A stretch of DNA of 58,555 nt from Candidatus Melainabacteria bacterium (GCA_003151275.1 PLXC01000040.1:1-58555); one strand, 5' to 3'. Positions 9,501 through 18,243 are shown, numbered from the stretch's first letter. A program made the numbers and translations. Notes: generated by a model from the sequence alone, not told the origin.

Positions 9501-11531
9501 ACATCCTATCAGCGGCAGTTGAGCGGTACGCCAACCTGGCAGACTTATGCTTACAGCTACTCTCTCACTGGCAAGCAAACTCAATTGATCGACCCTCTGA
9601 ACAACATACTCACCTGGACCTTTGATCAGAATGATCGTCTCCAAAGTTTTACAGATGCAGTGGGACACACTTGGCACTACGATTACGATGCTAGGAGCTT
9701 GCCCAGTTCAATAACCGACCCAACAGGTAAAGTCAGCGAAAGCATGACATACACTTACAATGGTTTGATATCGACCGTAACTGATGCAAGAGGAAACATC
9801 CTTGCCACTACATACGATGGCTTCGACAAACCAGCTAAAACGATCTATCCAGACACGTCGTTCGAAGAAAATCAATCTTACGATTTGAATGGTCAAGTTC
9901 TTGTTTTTCGAGCTAAGTCTGGAAACACTATCACGATGACTTACGATACTTTGAACCGCATCTCGACCAAATCGCCAACGGGGCAACCGGTTGTGACTTA
10001 TGGTTATGATCTGGCCGATCGCCAAACAAGCGTAACCACACCAGTGGTTTCAGGTCACCCTGAATCTGGAACTTTCCAATTCTTCTTCGATGCCGCAGGA
10101 CGCAAATACAAGGAGACTGCTCCCGACGGTAAGAGCGTAGTACACCAGTTGGATGCGAATGCAAACGTCACGCGGATTACCCACCCAGATGGATATTACA
10201 TTACTCAAAACTTCGATAATCTCGATCGACTGACCGATATATTCCTAAATGGTGCTGCTACTGCCGCTGCCCATATGGACTATGATTTTCTTTCGAGACG
10301 TAGCAAGCTAACGTATGGCAATGGTGCCGTAGTAAATTCAACCTATTCGGACAATGACGACTTAACACAGCTCAGTCACGTATTTAGTGGTATTGCGTCA
10401 GTTGCATTTTCCTACGGATATAACGCTTCGCACCAGGAAAACAGCCGAATTGTCACTGATTCTACCTTTGTTTGGCATCCAGCGTCAGTAGCAGCGACGC
10501 AGTATGGATCTGCAAATAACGTGAACCAGTATCCAACAGTTGGCGGCATATCCTATACATACGACGGCAATGGTAATCTTAGCGGGGATGGGGTTTGGAC
10601 GTTTACTTATGACACGGAAAACCACCTCACTTCTGCCACCAAAACTGGTGTTGGCTTGACTTATGTTTATGACGGAATTCACCGGCAGATTCAGAAGTCT
10701 CTCGCTTCCGGGGCAAAAACGCGCTACTTCTATGATTCATGGCAGCGTTTGGTCGACTACGATGGAAGCAGCGGTGCCCTGCAGGCTAGGTATGTATACG
10801 GATCTGGTCTGGACGAACCTGTGATTTCTGTCGACAATACCGGAACAATTACCTACCTCCATGGGGATAAGCTTGGCTCGATTGTCGCTACCACCAATGC
10901 TTCTGCTGTGGTCACTAACAAATCAGCTTTTTCGCCGTACGGCGAGGGCACTACTACTGGTGTGTCGATCGGATTCAACGGGCAGCGATTCGATAGTGAT
11001 GCTGGACTTTATTACTACAAAAGGCGCTTTTACAGCAGTTTAATCGGACGCTTTCTTCAGAATGATCCTCTCGGTGCAGCGAGCGGAGATCTGAACACAT
11101 ATGCTTACGTTTTGAACGACCCTCTCAATCATAACGACGAGCTGGGCCTGGAAATGAGCAACTTAACAAACATTGGAAGACCGCCAGCCAACGGCATCTC
11201 TACGCCGCCAAACTGCCCGATTCCAATAACTCCACCTTTGTGTCCAACCCCCCCAGGATGCCCAGATCCATCTCCGCCAGGTTGTACCCCAATCTCACCG
11301 CCACGTTGTCCGAGCACGCCACCATTCTGTCCGAAACCGCTCACGCCGCCGGACTGTCCGCAACCGGCAACGCCGCCCGAGTGCACGCCGCCTACACCGC
11401 CGGCTTGCATGCCGCCGCCAACGCCTCCGGGTTGTCCGCAGCCTACACCGCCGGACTGCCCGTTGCCAACACCACCTAATTGTCCGATTCCAATAACTCC
11501 ACCTAGCTGCAAGCCCCCCAAACCCCAATAA
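6597..11531 (+). CDS. RHS/YD-repeat protein with Cys-rich [S/T]PPxC tail
   Basis: 1644 codons from a GTG. Residues ~1-420 are an unassigned beta-rich region. Near 440-500 is the RHS-type opening (DPINFRTGDYYYRREDM, LTFTRNYNS, LGLGWKHNW). Many YD repeats follow (YDxxGR/LxxxTD types), then the RHS core (LGSIVATTN, FSPYGE, YYYKRRFYSSLIGRFLQNDPLG, NTYAYVLNDPLNHNDELGL, ending ~1518). RHS proteins form shells that enclose a variable C-terminal toxin. Here that part is a 125-residue tail with thirteen [S/T]PPxC motifs, and LanC and LanB follow. The start is doubtful: the good ribosome site AAGGAG serves ATG 6614 in another frame, which stops after 15 codons (TAG 6659), so the true N-terminus may be frameshifted or lie further in. 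No signal peptide seen. Confidence 0.85.
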   Translation: MKGESRWLLRHRLKLDWFCLVRSQLDTLSGNLATWIKTNNPGAATDDILGGRQIIPITLPITFPATLPNQAVGDVPTEFTGDFSTAYKVTIRVEYTIGGIDVTLTSEQLCGHRLTFFFTPSGPNFVPVVALDGIPVATGTAQSANITWSVDLTVTHNAFATPLVQASAPLIVGPNQGFVTGQDYYAIVSSFGPTGKGMFDYHNALQLQNEFDAGGWSPTLVDEPALGERLVAMWSNYAAQVSRVSELADRMIDKVSYNYHTIGLAGYSVYGAPYFSGMNLSGGLGGGADLNSTPNPLAISAGLNGGMHGYALEMLAVQQLLSGGNLAVSTTRDLDLANTAGTKIWKGTPSTWTSTVRPALTGYSGSDLSNIDFNVSSGSNVLLAQNAGQTFDGHWTLTGYTLFGSNSAIGVILGAYAGVDGKGPTTGGKIPPRTGTDPTKNDPINFRTGDYYYRREDMKIGSGEDPYSLTFTRNYNSASRLTNSPLGLGWKHNWATSVQKSSDGFVALGAQSPLSAVAAIAEIYVVLDLLSDTALPVDKLVIASLCNQWWVDQLTGNVVTVSLADYDRQYVLLPDGSYIGLDASTLTLAAGAYTLTTPQKVIYSFNASGQLISIAYPFGVTITLTYTSGLLTSISNGLGRTLTLHYTGNYLTSVTDGTGRSVQYAVDVSNNLTTFTDANSKAFTYQYDQPGRMTKYFLPANPTVAIVSNAYDSLSRVQTQANALSQVWTYYLAGSRSEEIDPVGNSSVNYLNSYGSVLREINALGQENKNEFDGLGRMTTTTLPEGNKRLWTYDQSNNILTDTFVAKPGSLLPNRVLTYTYDPTYNKVKTFTDAKSNVYTSNYDSATGNRLSLVKPMVGGLTPQKTWTYNSRGQVLTYTDEMSMIINQTYDPVFEVMLTSTVDYGTSPHLNLAWSIGYNSVGDQTTVTNPRLNQVTFEYDTERRPTKKTDPAAFAYITKIGYDDNGNKTSYQRQLSGTPTWQTYAYSYSLTGKQTQLIDPLNNILTWTFDQNDRLQSFTDAVGHTWHYDYDARSLPSSITDPTGKVSESMTYTYNGLISTVTDARGNILATTYDGFDKPAKTIYPDTSFEENQSYDLNGQVLVFRAKSGNTITMTYDTLNRISTKSPTGQPVVTYGYDLADRQTSVTTPVVSGHPESGTFQFFFDAAGRKYKETAPDGKSVVHQLDANANVTRITHPDGYYITQNFDNLDRLTDIFLNGAATAAAHMDYDFLSRRSKLTYGNGAVVNSTYSDNDDLTQLSHVFSGIASVAFSYGYNASHQENSRIVTDSTFVWHPASVAATQYGSANNVNQYPTVGGISYTYDGNGNLSGDGVWTFTYDTENHLTSATKTGVGLTYVYDGIHRQIQKSLASGAKTRYFYDSWQRLVDYDGSSGALQARYVYGSGLDEPVISVDNTGTITYLHGDKLGSIVATTNASAVVTNKSAFSPYGEGTTTGVSIGFNGQRFDSDAGLYYYKRRFYSSLIGRFLQNDPLGAASGDLNTYAYVLNDPLNHNDELGLEMSNLTNIGRPPANGISTPPNCPIPITPPLCPTPPGCPDPSPPGCTPISPPRCPSTPPFCPKPLTPPDCPQPATPPECTPPTPPACMPPPTPPGCPQPTPPDCPLPTPPNCPIPITPPSCKPPKPQ
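11202..11510 (+). repeat. Thirteen [S/T]-P-P-x-C motifs in the RHS tail
   Basis: Codons 1536-1638 of the RHS gene hold TPPNC, TPPLC, TPPGC, SPPGC, SPPRC, TPPFC, TPPDC, TPPEC, TPPAC, TPPGC, TPPDC, TPPNC and TPPSC. Every Cys in the tail is preceded at exactly -4 by Ser or Thr; Cys-to-Cys spacing is 6-9 residues. A 21-nt stretch is identical at 11217-11237 and 11484-11504, a sign of expansion by DNA duplication. Ser/Thr plus Cys with three residues between is the size of nisin ring A, and enzymes able to make such rings are encoded next door. Confidence 0.95.
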
Positions 11532-11586
11532 GGCAAGGTAGCGTAATGACACTGCCCTTGGTGTAATGACAGTGTTTTTGACACAG

Positions 11587-11614
11587 AAAGGGCGAACTTC
11601 GGTTCGCCCTTTTT
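11587..11614 (+). terminator. Strong terminator between RHS and lanC
   Basis: AAAGGGCGAAC (11587-11597), a TTCG tetraloop, then GTTCGCCCTTT (11602-11612) running into T: an 11-bp perfect stem. It ends 25 bp before the lanC ATG on the same strand, so lanC-lanB are transcribed by leakage or from a promoter I cannot see, which would give much more RHS than enzyme. Confidence 0.9.
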
Positions 11615-11639
11615 TCACCTAATGAATATGGAGAACAAA

Positions 11640-12959
11640 ATGACGAATACAAAGTGGCACTCAGTATTGGATGACAAACGACGCAAAAAAGGTATCGAAA
11701 TCGTCCGGTTAATAGCGGAACGCTTTCGCGATGACGAGCTGTTGGTTGAGGCGATCGCGTCCTGTACGGACCGGAATGAATTTTTTTACTGGGAAGGCGA
11801 TGGACGTCTTGGACACTTACTTTTCTTCGAATATCTTGCGCAGTGCACGAAAGACAAAGAATATAAAAAACACTTTGACAAGCTTCTCGCAGAACATTTA
11901 TCTCAACCAGGATGGTTAGCTAATTCACCGCTGTCTTTATCATCCGGCCTTTCTGGCGTCGCTTTAGCGGTCGAATGTGCATCGGATAATGGGAGAAACT
12001 ACCAAAGAGTGTTGTTCGGTATCGATTCTGCCCTTGCCGCAAGGATTGATTCGATTCTATCAACAGTAGAGCGGTATCAAGATCACTGTGCTCTTCCCGA
12101 CTACGATGCAATATCAGGATTGGCAGGAATTGGTACTTACCTTTTGATGAGGCCTGACGGCGCGGACAATCGAGCGCAGATTGAAAGAATTCTAAAAGTT
12201 CTCATCGACCTAAGCCAATCAGTTAATGGAATCCCGAAATATAAGACACCTCGTAATCTGCTCGATAAATGGTTCGCAGCAGATGAACGGTTTCAACATG
12301 GTCTTCTTAATCTCGGTCTTTCGCACGGAATTCCGGGACCTCTAATGACACTCTCCTTGGCAAAACTGAATGGTTTTGTATCAGAGGGCTTGGACACTGC
12401 TCTCGAGACCTTGGCCGACATTCTCATAAAAACTGCGCAACGTGACGAATGGGGAATTAATTGGGCATCTGCTGTGCCATTATCAGAGGATCAGAACTCC
12501 TTTGTTATGGGGCCGCTCTATACACGTACCGCTTGGTGCTACGGAAGCCCAGGAGTAGCTTCTGCACTATACACTGCGGGCAGAGCGCTTGAGAATTCGA
12601 CGTATAAGAAATTCGCTGTCGATTCGATGCGTGATGCCGTGGCGCGACCTACAAAGTACAGATGTCTCGAAGGATCTGCTTTTTGTCACGGAAGAGCCGG
12701 TCTTTTGCAAGTTCTTCTGCGCTTTCACAATGCTACACATGACCAGATTTTCGCTGAAGCCGCAACGCAGATCTTTGATGAGATTGTGAATCTTTTTAGC
12801 CCAGAATTCGCGTTCGGTTTTAAAAACTACCATAAGGAATCAATGGACGGAGATGACGATCCACGCCTCTTTGATGGAGCTGCAGGAACAGCATTGGTGT
12901 TGGCTGCTGCCGTGTTTGATGTAGAACCAAGGTTTGACAGAATTTTCCTACTTTCTTAA
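11640..12959 (+). CDS. lanC: LanC-like lanthipeptide cyclase
   Basis: LanC enzymes are zinc proteins that add Cys thiols to dehydrated Ser/Thr, closing (methyl)lanthionine rings. Seen here: the repeated Gly motifs of the alpha-barrel (SLSSGLSGVALA, AISGLAGIGTYL, LSHGIPGPLM, YGSPGVASALY, CHGRAGLLQVLL, LFDGAAGTALVLA) and the zinc ligands Cys in WCYGSPG and Cys-His in FCHGRAG. The length is normal for the family. The frame opens at 11622, but GGAG sits 6 nt before the ATG at 11640, the likely start. It lies directly after the RHS gene with its [S/T]PPxC tail and 11 bp before lanB. No precursor peptide gene of usual type, LanT transporter or LanP protease is seen nearby. Confidence 0.9.
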   Translation: MTNTKWHSVLDDKRRKKGIEIVRLIAERFRDDELLVEAIASCTDRNEFFYWEGDGRLGHLLFFEYLAQCTKDKEYKKHFDKLLAEHLSQPGWLANSPLSLSSGLSGVALAVECASDNGRNYQRVLFGIDSALAARIDSILSTVERYQDHCALPDYDAISGLAGIGTYLLMRPDGADNRAQIERILKVLIDLSQSVNGIPKYKTPRNLLDKWFAADERFQHGLLNLGLSHGIPGPLMTLSLAKLNGFVSEGLDTALETLADILIKTAQRDEWGINWASAVPLSEDQNSFVMGPLYTRTAWCYGSPGVASALYTAGRALENSTYKKFAVDSMRDAVARPTKYRCLEGSAFCHGRAGLLQVLLRFHNATHDQIFAEAATQIFDEIVNLFSPEFAFGFKNYHKESMDGDDDPRLFDGAAGTALVLAAAVFDVEPRFDRIFLLS

Positions 12960-12970
12960 GGGATCAGTAG

Positions 12971-15900
12971 ATGACACAGAAACGTAAATACCGGTGCCTC
13001 GATTCAGTATTGGTGCGTACACCAACACTACCGATCGAAGAAAGTTATCCACACATTGATTCACTTTCTGAAACGGTTAAGACAGCTATTGCAATAGCTA
13101 GCCCGTCTTTATTTGCAAGACTAGAACACAAACCAGCCGTTTCGGATGTTGTTGAAAAAGTGGCCCGTTATACAAAGAGAATGGCTACGAGACCAACACC
13201 ATATGGTCTATTCTCCGGATCTTCGTTGGCACGGCTGGGAACTGAAACCGACATAGCTCGAGGAATAAACACGCGGACGCACACAAGGCTTGACATGGAG
13301 GTGGTACTTCAGCTAGCAGAAAAGCTTGAAGCCATGCCATGCATTAGGGAAAATCTTACTTTGTATAGCCACACCAATCTATTGGTAGCTTCAAACCGAA
13401 TTTGGGTGGAGGGGCTCTTCGGCGAGGAAAGTTCTATTGCAATAAAACAGCACCCAGCGCTGCTTCGAGCTTTTGAAGTTGCCCGTACTGGTAGCACGCT
13501 AGCGAGCTTGGTTGCCCTTTTGGTGAGGGAATTCGGTTTCAACAAGGAGCGTGCTCTCCAAATTTGTAACCAGCTCTGCGACTTAGGGATGTTAGTTACC
13601 GCTGTTAAGTTGGCACTTCAGGGACCCAATCCGGCCGTAGAGATTGCTCGGTTGATTCAATCCCTAGCGGGCGCGAAAGATATCTATCAAAAGTTGGAAT
13701 CATTTTTAGCTGAAGCGGAGTCATGGGATCAAATCCGAGAAAAAACGTCCGATTCTTATCTTGCTTTCGTGGAAAGGATTTCGGGAACATTCGGACAAAG
13801 TCTTATGCCGTGCCAAATTGATTCTGTTCATGAACTGCATGGGAAGACACTTTCCACGGCTATAGCAGATGAAGTTGCAGCTGCCTCAGAGATTGCTATT
13901 TCATTGAGTCCTGTGGATGCCAGCCTGGTACCTTATGCCTCGGCGTTTCGGCGCAGATACCAATATGACAGAGAAATCCCAATTTTGGAGCTGCTGAGTC
14001 CTCGTTTTGGCTTAGGGTCACCATACCAGAGGTGTTATAGATCGCTCTACCTTTCAGAGCATCAAATACGAGATGAGATGCTTTCTACTCTAGCTTCAGA
14101 GGCGCTGGAAAAACAACGCCGCGCTATTACATTGACCAATGATCAACTAAGCATCCTAGCGTGCAAAGATCTGAACACTTGTAGTGCTCCGAGCTCTTTG
14201 GATTTATCAATCGGTGTTGATTCGGATAGTCGGACATCCATTGATAATGGCGATTTCCGGATCATTTTATCGACACGTACCGGCGATATTGGAGCGGGTA
14301 GGATGATGGGGCGCTTCGCACATATCTTGGGAGACGAAGCCCTCGATCATCTAGGTTCAATCGTTGAGATTGAAAACCAACAAACCACCGATATAATCGC
14401 AGACATAGGATTTAGTCCTCAAATTCCAAGATTCTCTAATGTCACCTTAACTCCATCGCTTAGACGGTTTTCAATTGTATCCGGCTGCTGTCCAACAAAA
14501 AAAACAATCAACATTCCCCTACAAGAGATTGTAATTGGCTTGGATTATGAAAACAGGTTTTATGCACGTTGGACTCGCACAGGGCAAGTAATCCAAGCTC
14601 GTAATAATGGCATGCTTGGTAAAACGCTTATGCCTACTGCGATTCAATTTCTAAATGATCTAACTCTCTCTCGAATAGCCACTCTTTACCAATTTGACTG
14701 GGGTAAAGCTGAAAAATTTCCTTTCCTGCCCACAGTTATTGCTGGTAAGACCGTATTAAGGGTTGCCCAGTGGAGGCTAGAAACATTGTGGAACGCTTGT
14801 GGAAAGAATATCTCATGTGACTTTTCAGTCCAGCTCCATGAGTGGATGAAAACTTGGAACGTCCCGTCCCTAATTCGCTATGCGGCCAATGTTCATGATG
14901 AAGGATTGCTCCTATTAGATCTCACAAACAAATTAGACCTTGAACAGCTCAAAACTTTGCTAAAGCGGAATAAAGGCGCAGGATTAGTTTTCGAGTATTT
15001 TGATACAAGCCGCTGGCATTCAGTAAATGATCAACATTATGAAACTGAGTTCGTCTTCAGTTTGGTGAAAAACAATGCTCTCAATGAAGTAACAAACCAT
15101 ATACCGGTAAAGCCGCTCGAACAGCTTCAGAAGGGCGATTATTTACAAGTGCCCGGTCGTAACTGGCTGTATCTCAAATTGGATTGTTCACCGCTAATGC
15201 AGGACGAACTATTGCAGCAATTGCGGTCTTTTGTTGGAAGCTCTGAAGTAGCCGATGCCGTGACGCGTTGGTTCTTTGTTCGCTACTGCGACTCAGAGGA
15301 ACACTTACGGGTTAGGTTTTTGATACCAGAGGGGAAATTATATTCTTGTTTTTTGCCATCTGTTCTCAAATTTGCTGCGAAGTTGGTCGATGACAGCATT
15401 TCTTCAAAATTTTCGATCGACACGTATGACCGCGAGGTAGAAAGGTATGGTGGAAAAGCAGGTATTGAACTGGCTGAGGAGCTATTCTGCTTAGATAGTC
15501 AGTTGGTTTTAGACCTTATCAGTTTTGAAAATGTGAACCGATTAAACAGATCGTTAATCGCTGCGGTGTCCATAAATGCAATCCTTGACTCCTTTGGGTT
15601 AGACACAGGAACAAAGGTTGCTTGGCTACAATCCTATGCTTATAAGAGTGATAAGAACTTAGCCTCTACTGCGTATCGAAGCCTAAAAAATCAACTCTTT
15701 GGTTTGGTTTCAGGAACCTCTGACATTGACTCTAATTACACAAATCTACTAACCACTCTTAAACTAATCAAACCTAACTTTGCACAGGTTGCATCAGCAC
15801 TTAACTTCGCCGAAACAAAAAAACTACTTACTTTGCCAGTCTGGAGAATTACTGAAAGTATAGTGCACATGCACTGTAACAGGCTTTTGGGAACAGATCG

Positions 15901-15973
15901 AAATCAAGAAAGGCTTGCTCGAACTCTTCTCTTGAACACACTTAAGGCAGTCCAAGCACGCACGAGGACCTAG
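12971..15973 (+). CDS. lanB: LanB-type lantibiotic dehydratase (full length)
   Basis: Class I LanB proteins glutamylate Ser/Thr of the substrate using Glu-tRNA and then eliminate glutamate to give Dha/Dhb. The 1000-aa product has the N-terminal Lant_dehydr domain (ARYTKRMATRPTPYGLFSGSSLARLG near residues 75-95) and the C-terminal SpaB_C elimination domain (LYLKLDCSPLMQDELL, WFFVRYCDSEEHLRVRFLIPEG, DTYDREVERYGG near 725-840). It is therefore a complete, not split, enzyme. It starts 11 bp after lanC with AAGGG upstream, and a terminator follows, making lanCB one unit. The most likely substrate in the window is the RHS tail. Confidence 0.9.
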   Translation: MTQKRKYRCLDSVLVRTPTLPIEESYPHIDSLSETVKTAIAIASPSLFARLEHKPAVSDVVEKVARYTKRMATRPTPYGLFSGSSLARLGTETDIARGINTRTHTRLDMEVVLQLAEKLEAMPCIRENLTLYSHTNLLVASNRIWVEGLFGEESSIAIKQHPALLRAFEVARTGSTLASLVALLVREFGFNKERALQICNQLCDLGMLVTAVKLALQGPNPAVEIARLIQSLAGAKDIYQKLESFLAEAESWDQIREKTSDSYLAFVERISGTFGQSLMPCQIDSVHELHGKTLSTAIADEVAAASEIAISLSPVDASLVPYASAFRRRYQYDREIPILELLSPRFGLGSPYQRCYRSLYLSEHQIRDEMLSTLASEALEKQRRAITLTNDQLSILACKDLNTCSAPSSLDLSIGVDSDSRTSIDNGDFRIILSTRTGDIGAGRMMGRFAHILGDEALDHLGSIVEIENQQTTDIIADIGFSPQIPRFSNVTLTPSLRRFSIVSGCCPTKKTINIPLQEIVIGLDYENRFYARWTRTGQVIQARNNGMLGKTLMPTAIQFLNDLTLSRIATLYQFDWGKAEKFPFLPTVIAGKTVLRVAQWRLETLWNACGKNISCDFSVQLHEWMKTWNVPSLIRYAANVHDEGLLLLDLTNKLDLEQLKTLLKRNKGAGLVFEYFDTSRWHSVNDQHYETEFVFSLVKNNALNEVTNHIPVKPLEQLQKGDYLQVPGRNWLYLKLDCSPLMQDELLQQLRSFVGSSEVADAVTRWFFVRYCDSEEHLRVRFLIPEGKLYSCFLPSVLKFAAKLVDDSISSKFSIDTYDREVERYGGKAGIELAEELFCLDSQLVLDLISFENVNRLNRSLIAAVSINAILDSFGLDTGTKVAWLQSYAYKSDKNLASTAYRSLKNQLFGLVSGTSDIDSNYTNLLTTLKLIKPNFAQVASALNFAETKKLLTLPVWRITESIVHMHCNRLLGTDRNQERLARTLLLNTLKAVQARTRT

Positions 15974-16016
15974 ATCCGCCAAGTAAATTACACGCATATA
16001 CTGGCTTAAACTTTAT

Positions 16017-16052
16017 GAGCGTCACTGTAGATGGTGGCGCTCTCTTTCTTTT
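16017..16052 (+). terminator. Terminator after lanB
   Basis: GAGCGTCAC (16017-16025) pairs with GTGGCGCTC (16034-16042, one G-U) over an 8-base loop, followed by a T-rich run. Confidence 0.8.
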
Positions 16053-16289
16053 GTGTGTTTTAGGAATAATGAATAATTGCGTAAATCAAAAAGTCGTTGC
16101 CTCAACTAAAATGTTACTCGCCGTAAGCCAATTGCGTTGATAACTTGCAATTTGTGCGACGAATCAAATCGATATTCTATGGAGGCTAAGCTTGTCGGGA
16201 AACCGCTGCAAGTGCAAGCTTACATGGACAAGCTGGTCTTCTCAACGAGTACAGAAATTATCGCAGAGCACCAGTGATGAGTGATCCAT
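16053..16289. other. Intergenic, no convincing gene
   Basis: A 42-codon ORF (16015-16140, overlapping the terminator) has only a weak ribosome site for its internal ATG and does not look like a lanthipeptide precursor. TAAGCTTG and CAAGCTTA form a small inverted repeat near 16188-16221. Nothing else is supported. Confidence 0.4.
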
Positions 16290-16408
16290 TCAAAGAGTAG
16301 TTACAGCTTGAAGCGATAGCACTATTGCCACATAGTGCCGATAAATTGAGAACGCGACGGGTTTCAAGCCAAGCGCCAAGCAATTGTTAATATCATTCGG
16401 GTTGTGAA

Positions 16409-17989
16409 TCATTTCATACAATCTAGCATTTTCACAACAGCGGCGGTCTGTCCTTCTTTTATCGCTTTTATGAGAGCCTGGTTCGAACAAAGCAAATTAG
16501 CGGAACTCTTGGTTTGTTTCGTAATCTTGGCAAAATTTCTGAGCGAAGCGTCCAACAACTTGTCTAATTCGGCCTTCGTTCCGTGCAGCCTTCCTTCAAC
16601 CGCTACTTCGTTTGGCCCATCGACATTTTCCAAGATGTCTGATATTACAAACTCCTTTGAGAGTAGACAACCTGATAAGTACGCGGCACCTTGCATGATA
16701 TATCGCAAGTGCAGCGCATCAAAGCACCTGTCTTCATCATCTGCAGTTGCTACAGCCAAAACAACAAGACTATTAGGAGGAGGTTGTAGTAATTGGAGGG
16801 TAGGCTCTGCCCAGGTCCAACCGGCTTCCGGGTGCCAATATTCAACAAGCCAATGCTCAAATAAACGCGGACTCCAAACAGGTAAGTGAGATAGCGTTCG
16901 TGCTGGTATACCATGCGCCCGCAGAAGCGCGGCTGCAAGATTAGCATTGCTTGTGCACGATGGAGCACTAGTCAGCGCACTTTTTGCATCGAGCGAAGTG
17001 CACTTTGCACCCGTTCCTTGGTTGGTCGATGTGAAAGCAATCACTTTCCGAACAAAGCTTTCAACATCACCAATGTCCTTAGCTAACTCATCTGACTTTG
17101 AGCGAATTTGCACATCAGAACTTTGCACACAAGCTGTGCTTCGCAGCCACTGAACAGTCGTTGACGGTGCACTCGGATTAACTTTGGGAAGTTCTTGTTT
17201 TTTACGACCATTGACCAGCACAAGTGCATCCCAGCGAACAATCGCGCCTCTATCCGGAGGACTTACAGTAGCCTCGCAAAGCCAATTTAGACCGTCTTTT
17301 CGTCTGTAAATATGGTAGTCAGTCAATGCAGAGGCCGGTTCCGAGCTACACTCAAACGTAAGTGGTATTTGTTCTCTGTAGACACCTGGAATTGGAAATG
17401 TCACTGTTCCAACTGCTCCTGTTTTCAGAGGCTTTACAGCAGCTCTATAATGGGCGTTTAGAATCTTTGGAACTGCCTCATCCCCATATTGCGCTCCCGA
17501 TAACAGACTGCTGTCAACTTCTTCAAATGTCCCTGATTTAAGGCTAGGTCTGCTTATATCAACGGGATGTTCTTCCGTGTTAATTATCCAGAGTCCAAGC
17601 AGAGTAGTTCCATCTGGGAGCACATAGCTTTCTTTGAATTGTTGCCAATCACTTTCTACCGCATCGATTGTTGTCGAAGACAACGACAAGAGACTTTGTT
17701 GAGCATCATAGGTGCTGGCTTTTATGGTGACCTTCTGATTTGATGTCGAGCCTTTTATATAACAAGAAAAAGTCAATTTGCGATGAGTGGGAAGTCCAGC
17801 AATTGAAACTGCAATGTGCGACCACTCGTCCTGCGCTGATCGAACACCGTGCAGTTGAACTATTCTTTCAGAATGGCCAGCATCAGGTTCAAGGACTTTA
17901 GCGTCTCTTAGAGCCCATCCTCTCGCATTGTTTGATAGTTTCGGATTGGGAAGCAGCTCAGTAATTTCGTTTTTTGATTGAGCAAACAT
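16409..17989 (-). CDS. Transglutaminase-like protein, ankyrin tail broken
   Basis: Residues ~10-170 form a beta-sandwich, carbohydrate-binding-like module (GWALRDAKVLEP, LTFSCYIKGSTSNQKVTIKA, WQQFKESYVLPDG). The transglutaminase core is near 320-420: Cys in APSCTSNANLAAALLRAHGIPARTL, His in FEHWLVEYW, and GWTWAEPTL, where the usual Asp of the triad appears as Glu. The C-terminus begins an ankyrin repeat (ALIKAIKEGQTAAVVKMLDC) and stops. Ankyrin-like sequence resumes in another frame downstream (NPNDINN, ALGLKPVAFSIYRHYVAIV; about 16290-16405), so a frameshift has cut the gene. AAGGA lies before the ATG. It is convergent with lanB; no signal peptide is clear. Confidence 0.75.
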   Translation of the reverse strand: MFAQSKNEITELLPNPKLSNNARGWALRDAKVLEPDAGHSERIVQLHGVRSAQDEWSHIAVSIAGLPTHRKLTFSCYIKGSTSNQKVTIKASTYDAQQSLLSLSSTTIDAVESDWQQFKESYVLPDGTTLLGLWIINTEEHPVDISRPSLKSGTFEEVDSSLLSGAQYGDEAVPKILNAHYRAAVKPLKTGAVGTVTFPIPGVYREQIPLTFECSSEPASALTDYHIYRRKDGLNWLCEATVSPPDRGAIVRWDALVLVNGRKKQELPKVNPSAPSTTVQWLRSTACVQSSDVQIRSKSDELAKDIGDVESFVRKVIAFTSTNQGTGAKCTSLDAKSALTSAPSCTSNANLAAALLRAHGIPARTLSHLPVWSPRLFEHWLVEYWHPEAGWTWAEPTLQLLQPPPNSLVVLAVATADDEDRCFDALHLRYIMQGAAYLSGCLLSKEFVISDILENVDGPNEVAVEGRLHGTKAELDKLLDASLRNFAKITKQTKSSANLLCSNQALIKAIKEGQTAAVVKMLDCMK

Positions 17990-18243
17990 ATGTCCTTGTA
18001 CTCACACTGCAAACAACGTACTGACGATGGTCAAAGGGAATGCTATTGGCTTCAAAATCGAGGAAATGTGCCAATCCCAGTAAACCCATTATCTACTAGA
18101 TAAGCTTTAATTGCGGCACACAATTTAATTTGATGCCTATAAGCCGCTGGAGATTCCCAACCAATTTCCTCTTTCGTTGCAACTATCTTTGGCGATATTC
18201 TCTTGAGAGGTCACCTGGCGCAGTGCCTCTCTCTTTTTTATGC

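Noticed and set aside
11129..11584. 151-codon minus-strand ORF rich in GGV repeats opposite the RHS tail
   Set aside because: It is the mirror of the CCN-rich PP codons; no independent coding signal, and it spans into the terminator region.
16015..16140. 42-codon ORF after lanB as a lanthipeptide precursor
   Set aside because: It has only two Cys, no leader motif, and overlaps the lanB terminator.
16404..16889. 161-codon plus-strand ORF
   Set aside because: Overlaps the transglutaminase catalytic region in antisense; the transglutaminase motifs decide the strand.
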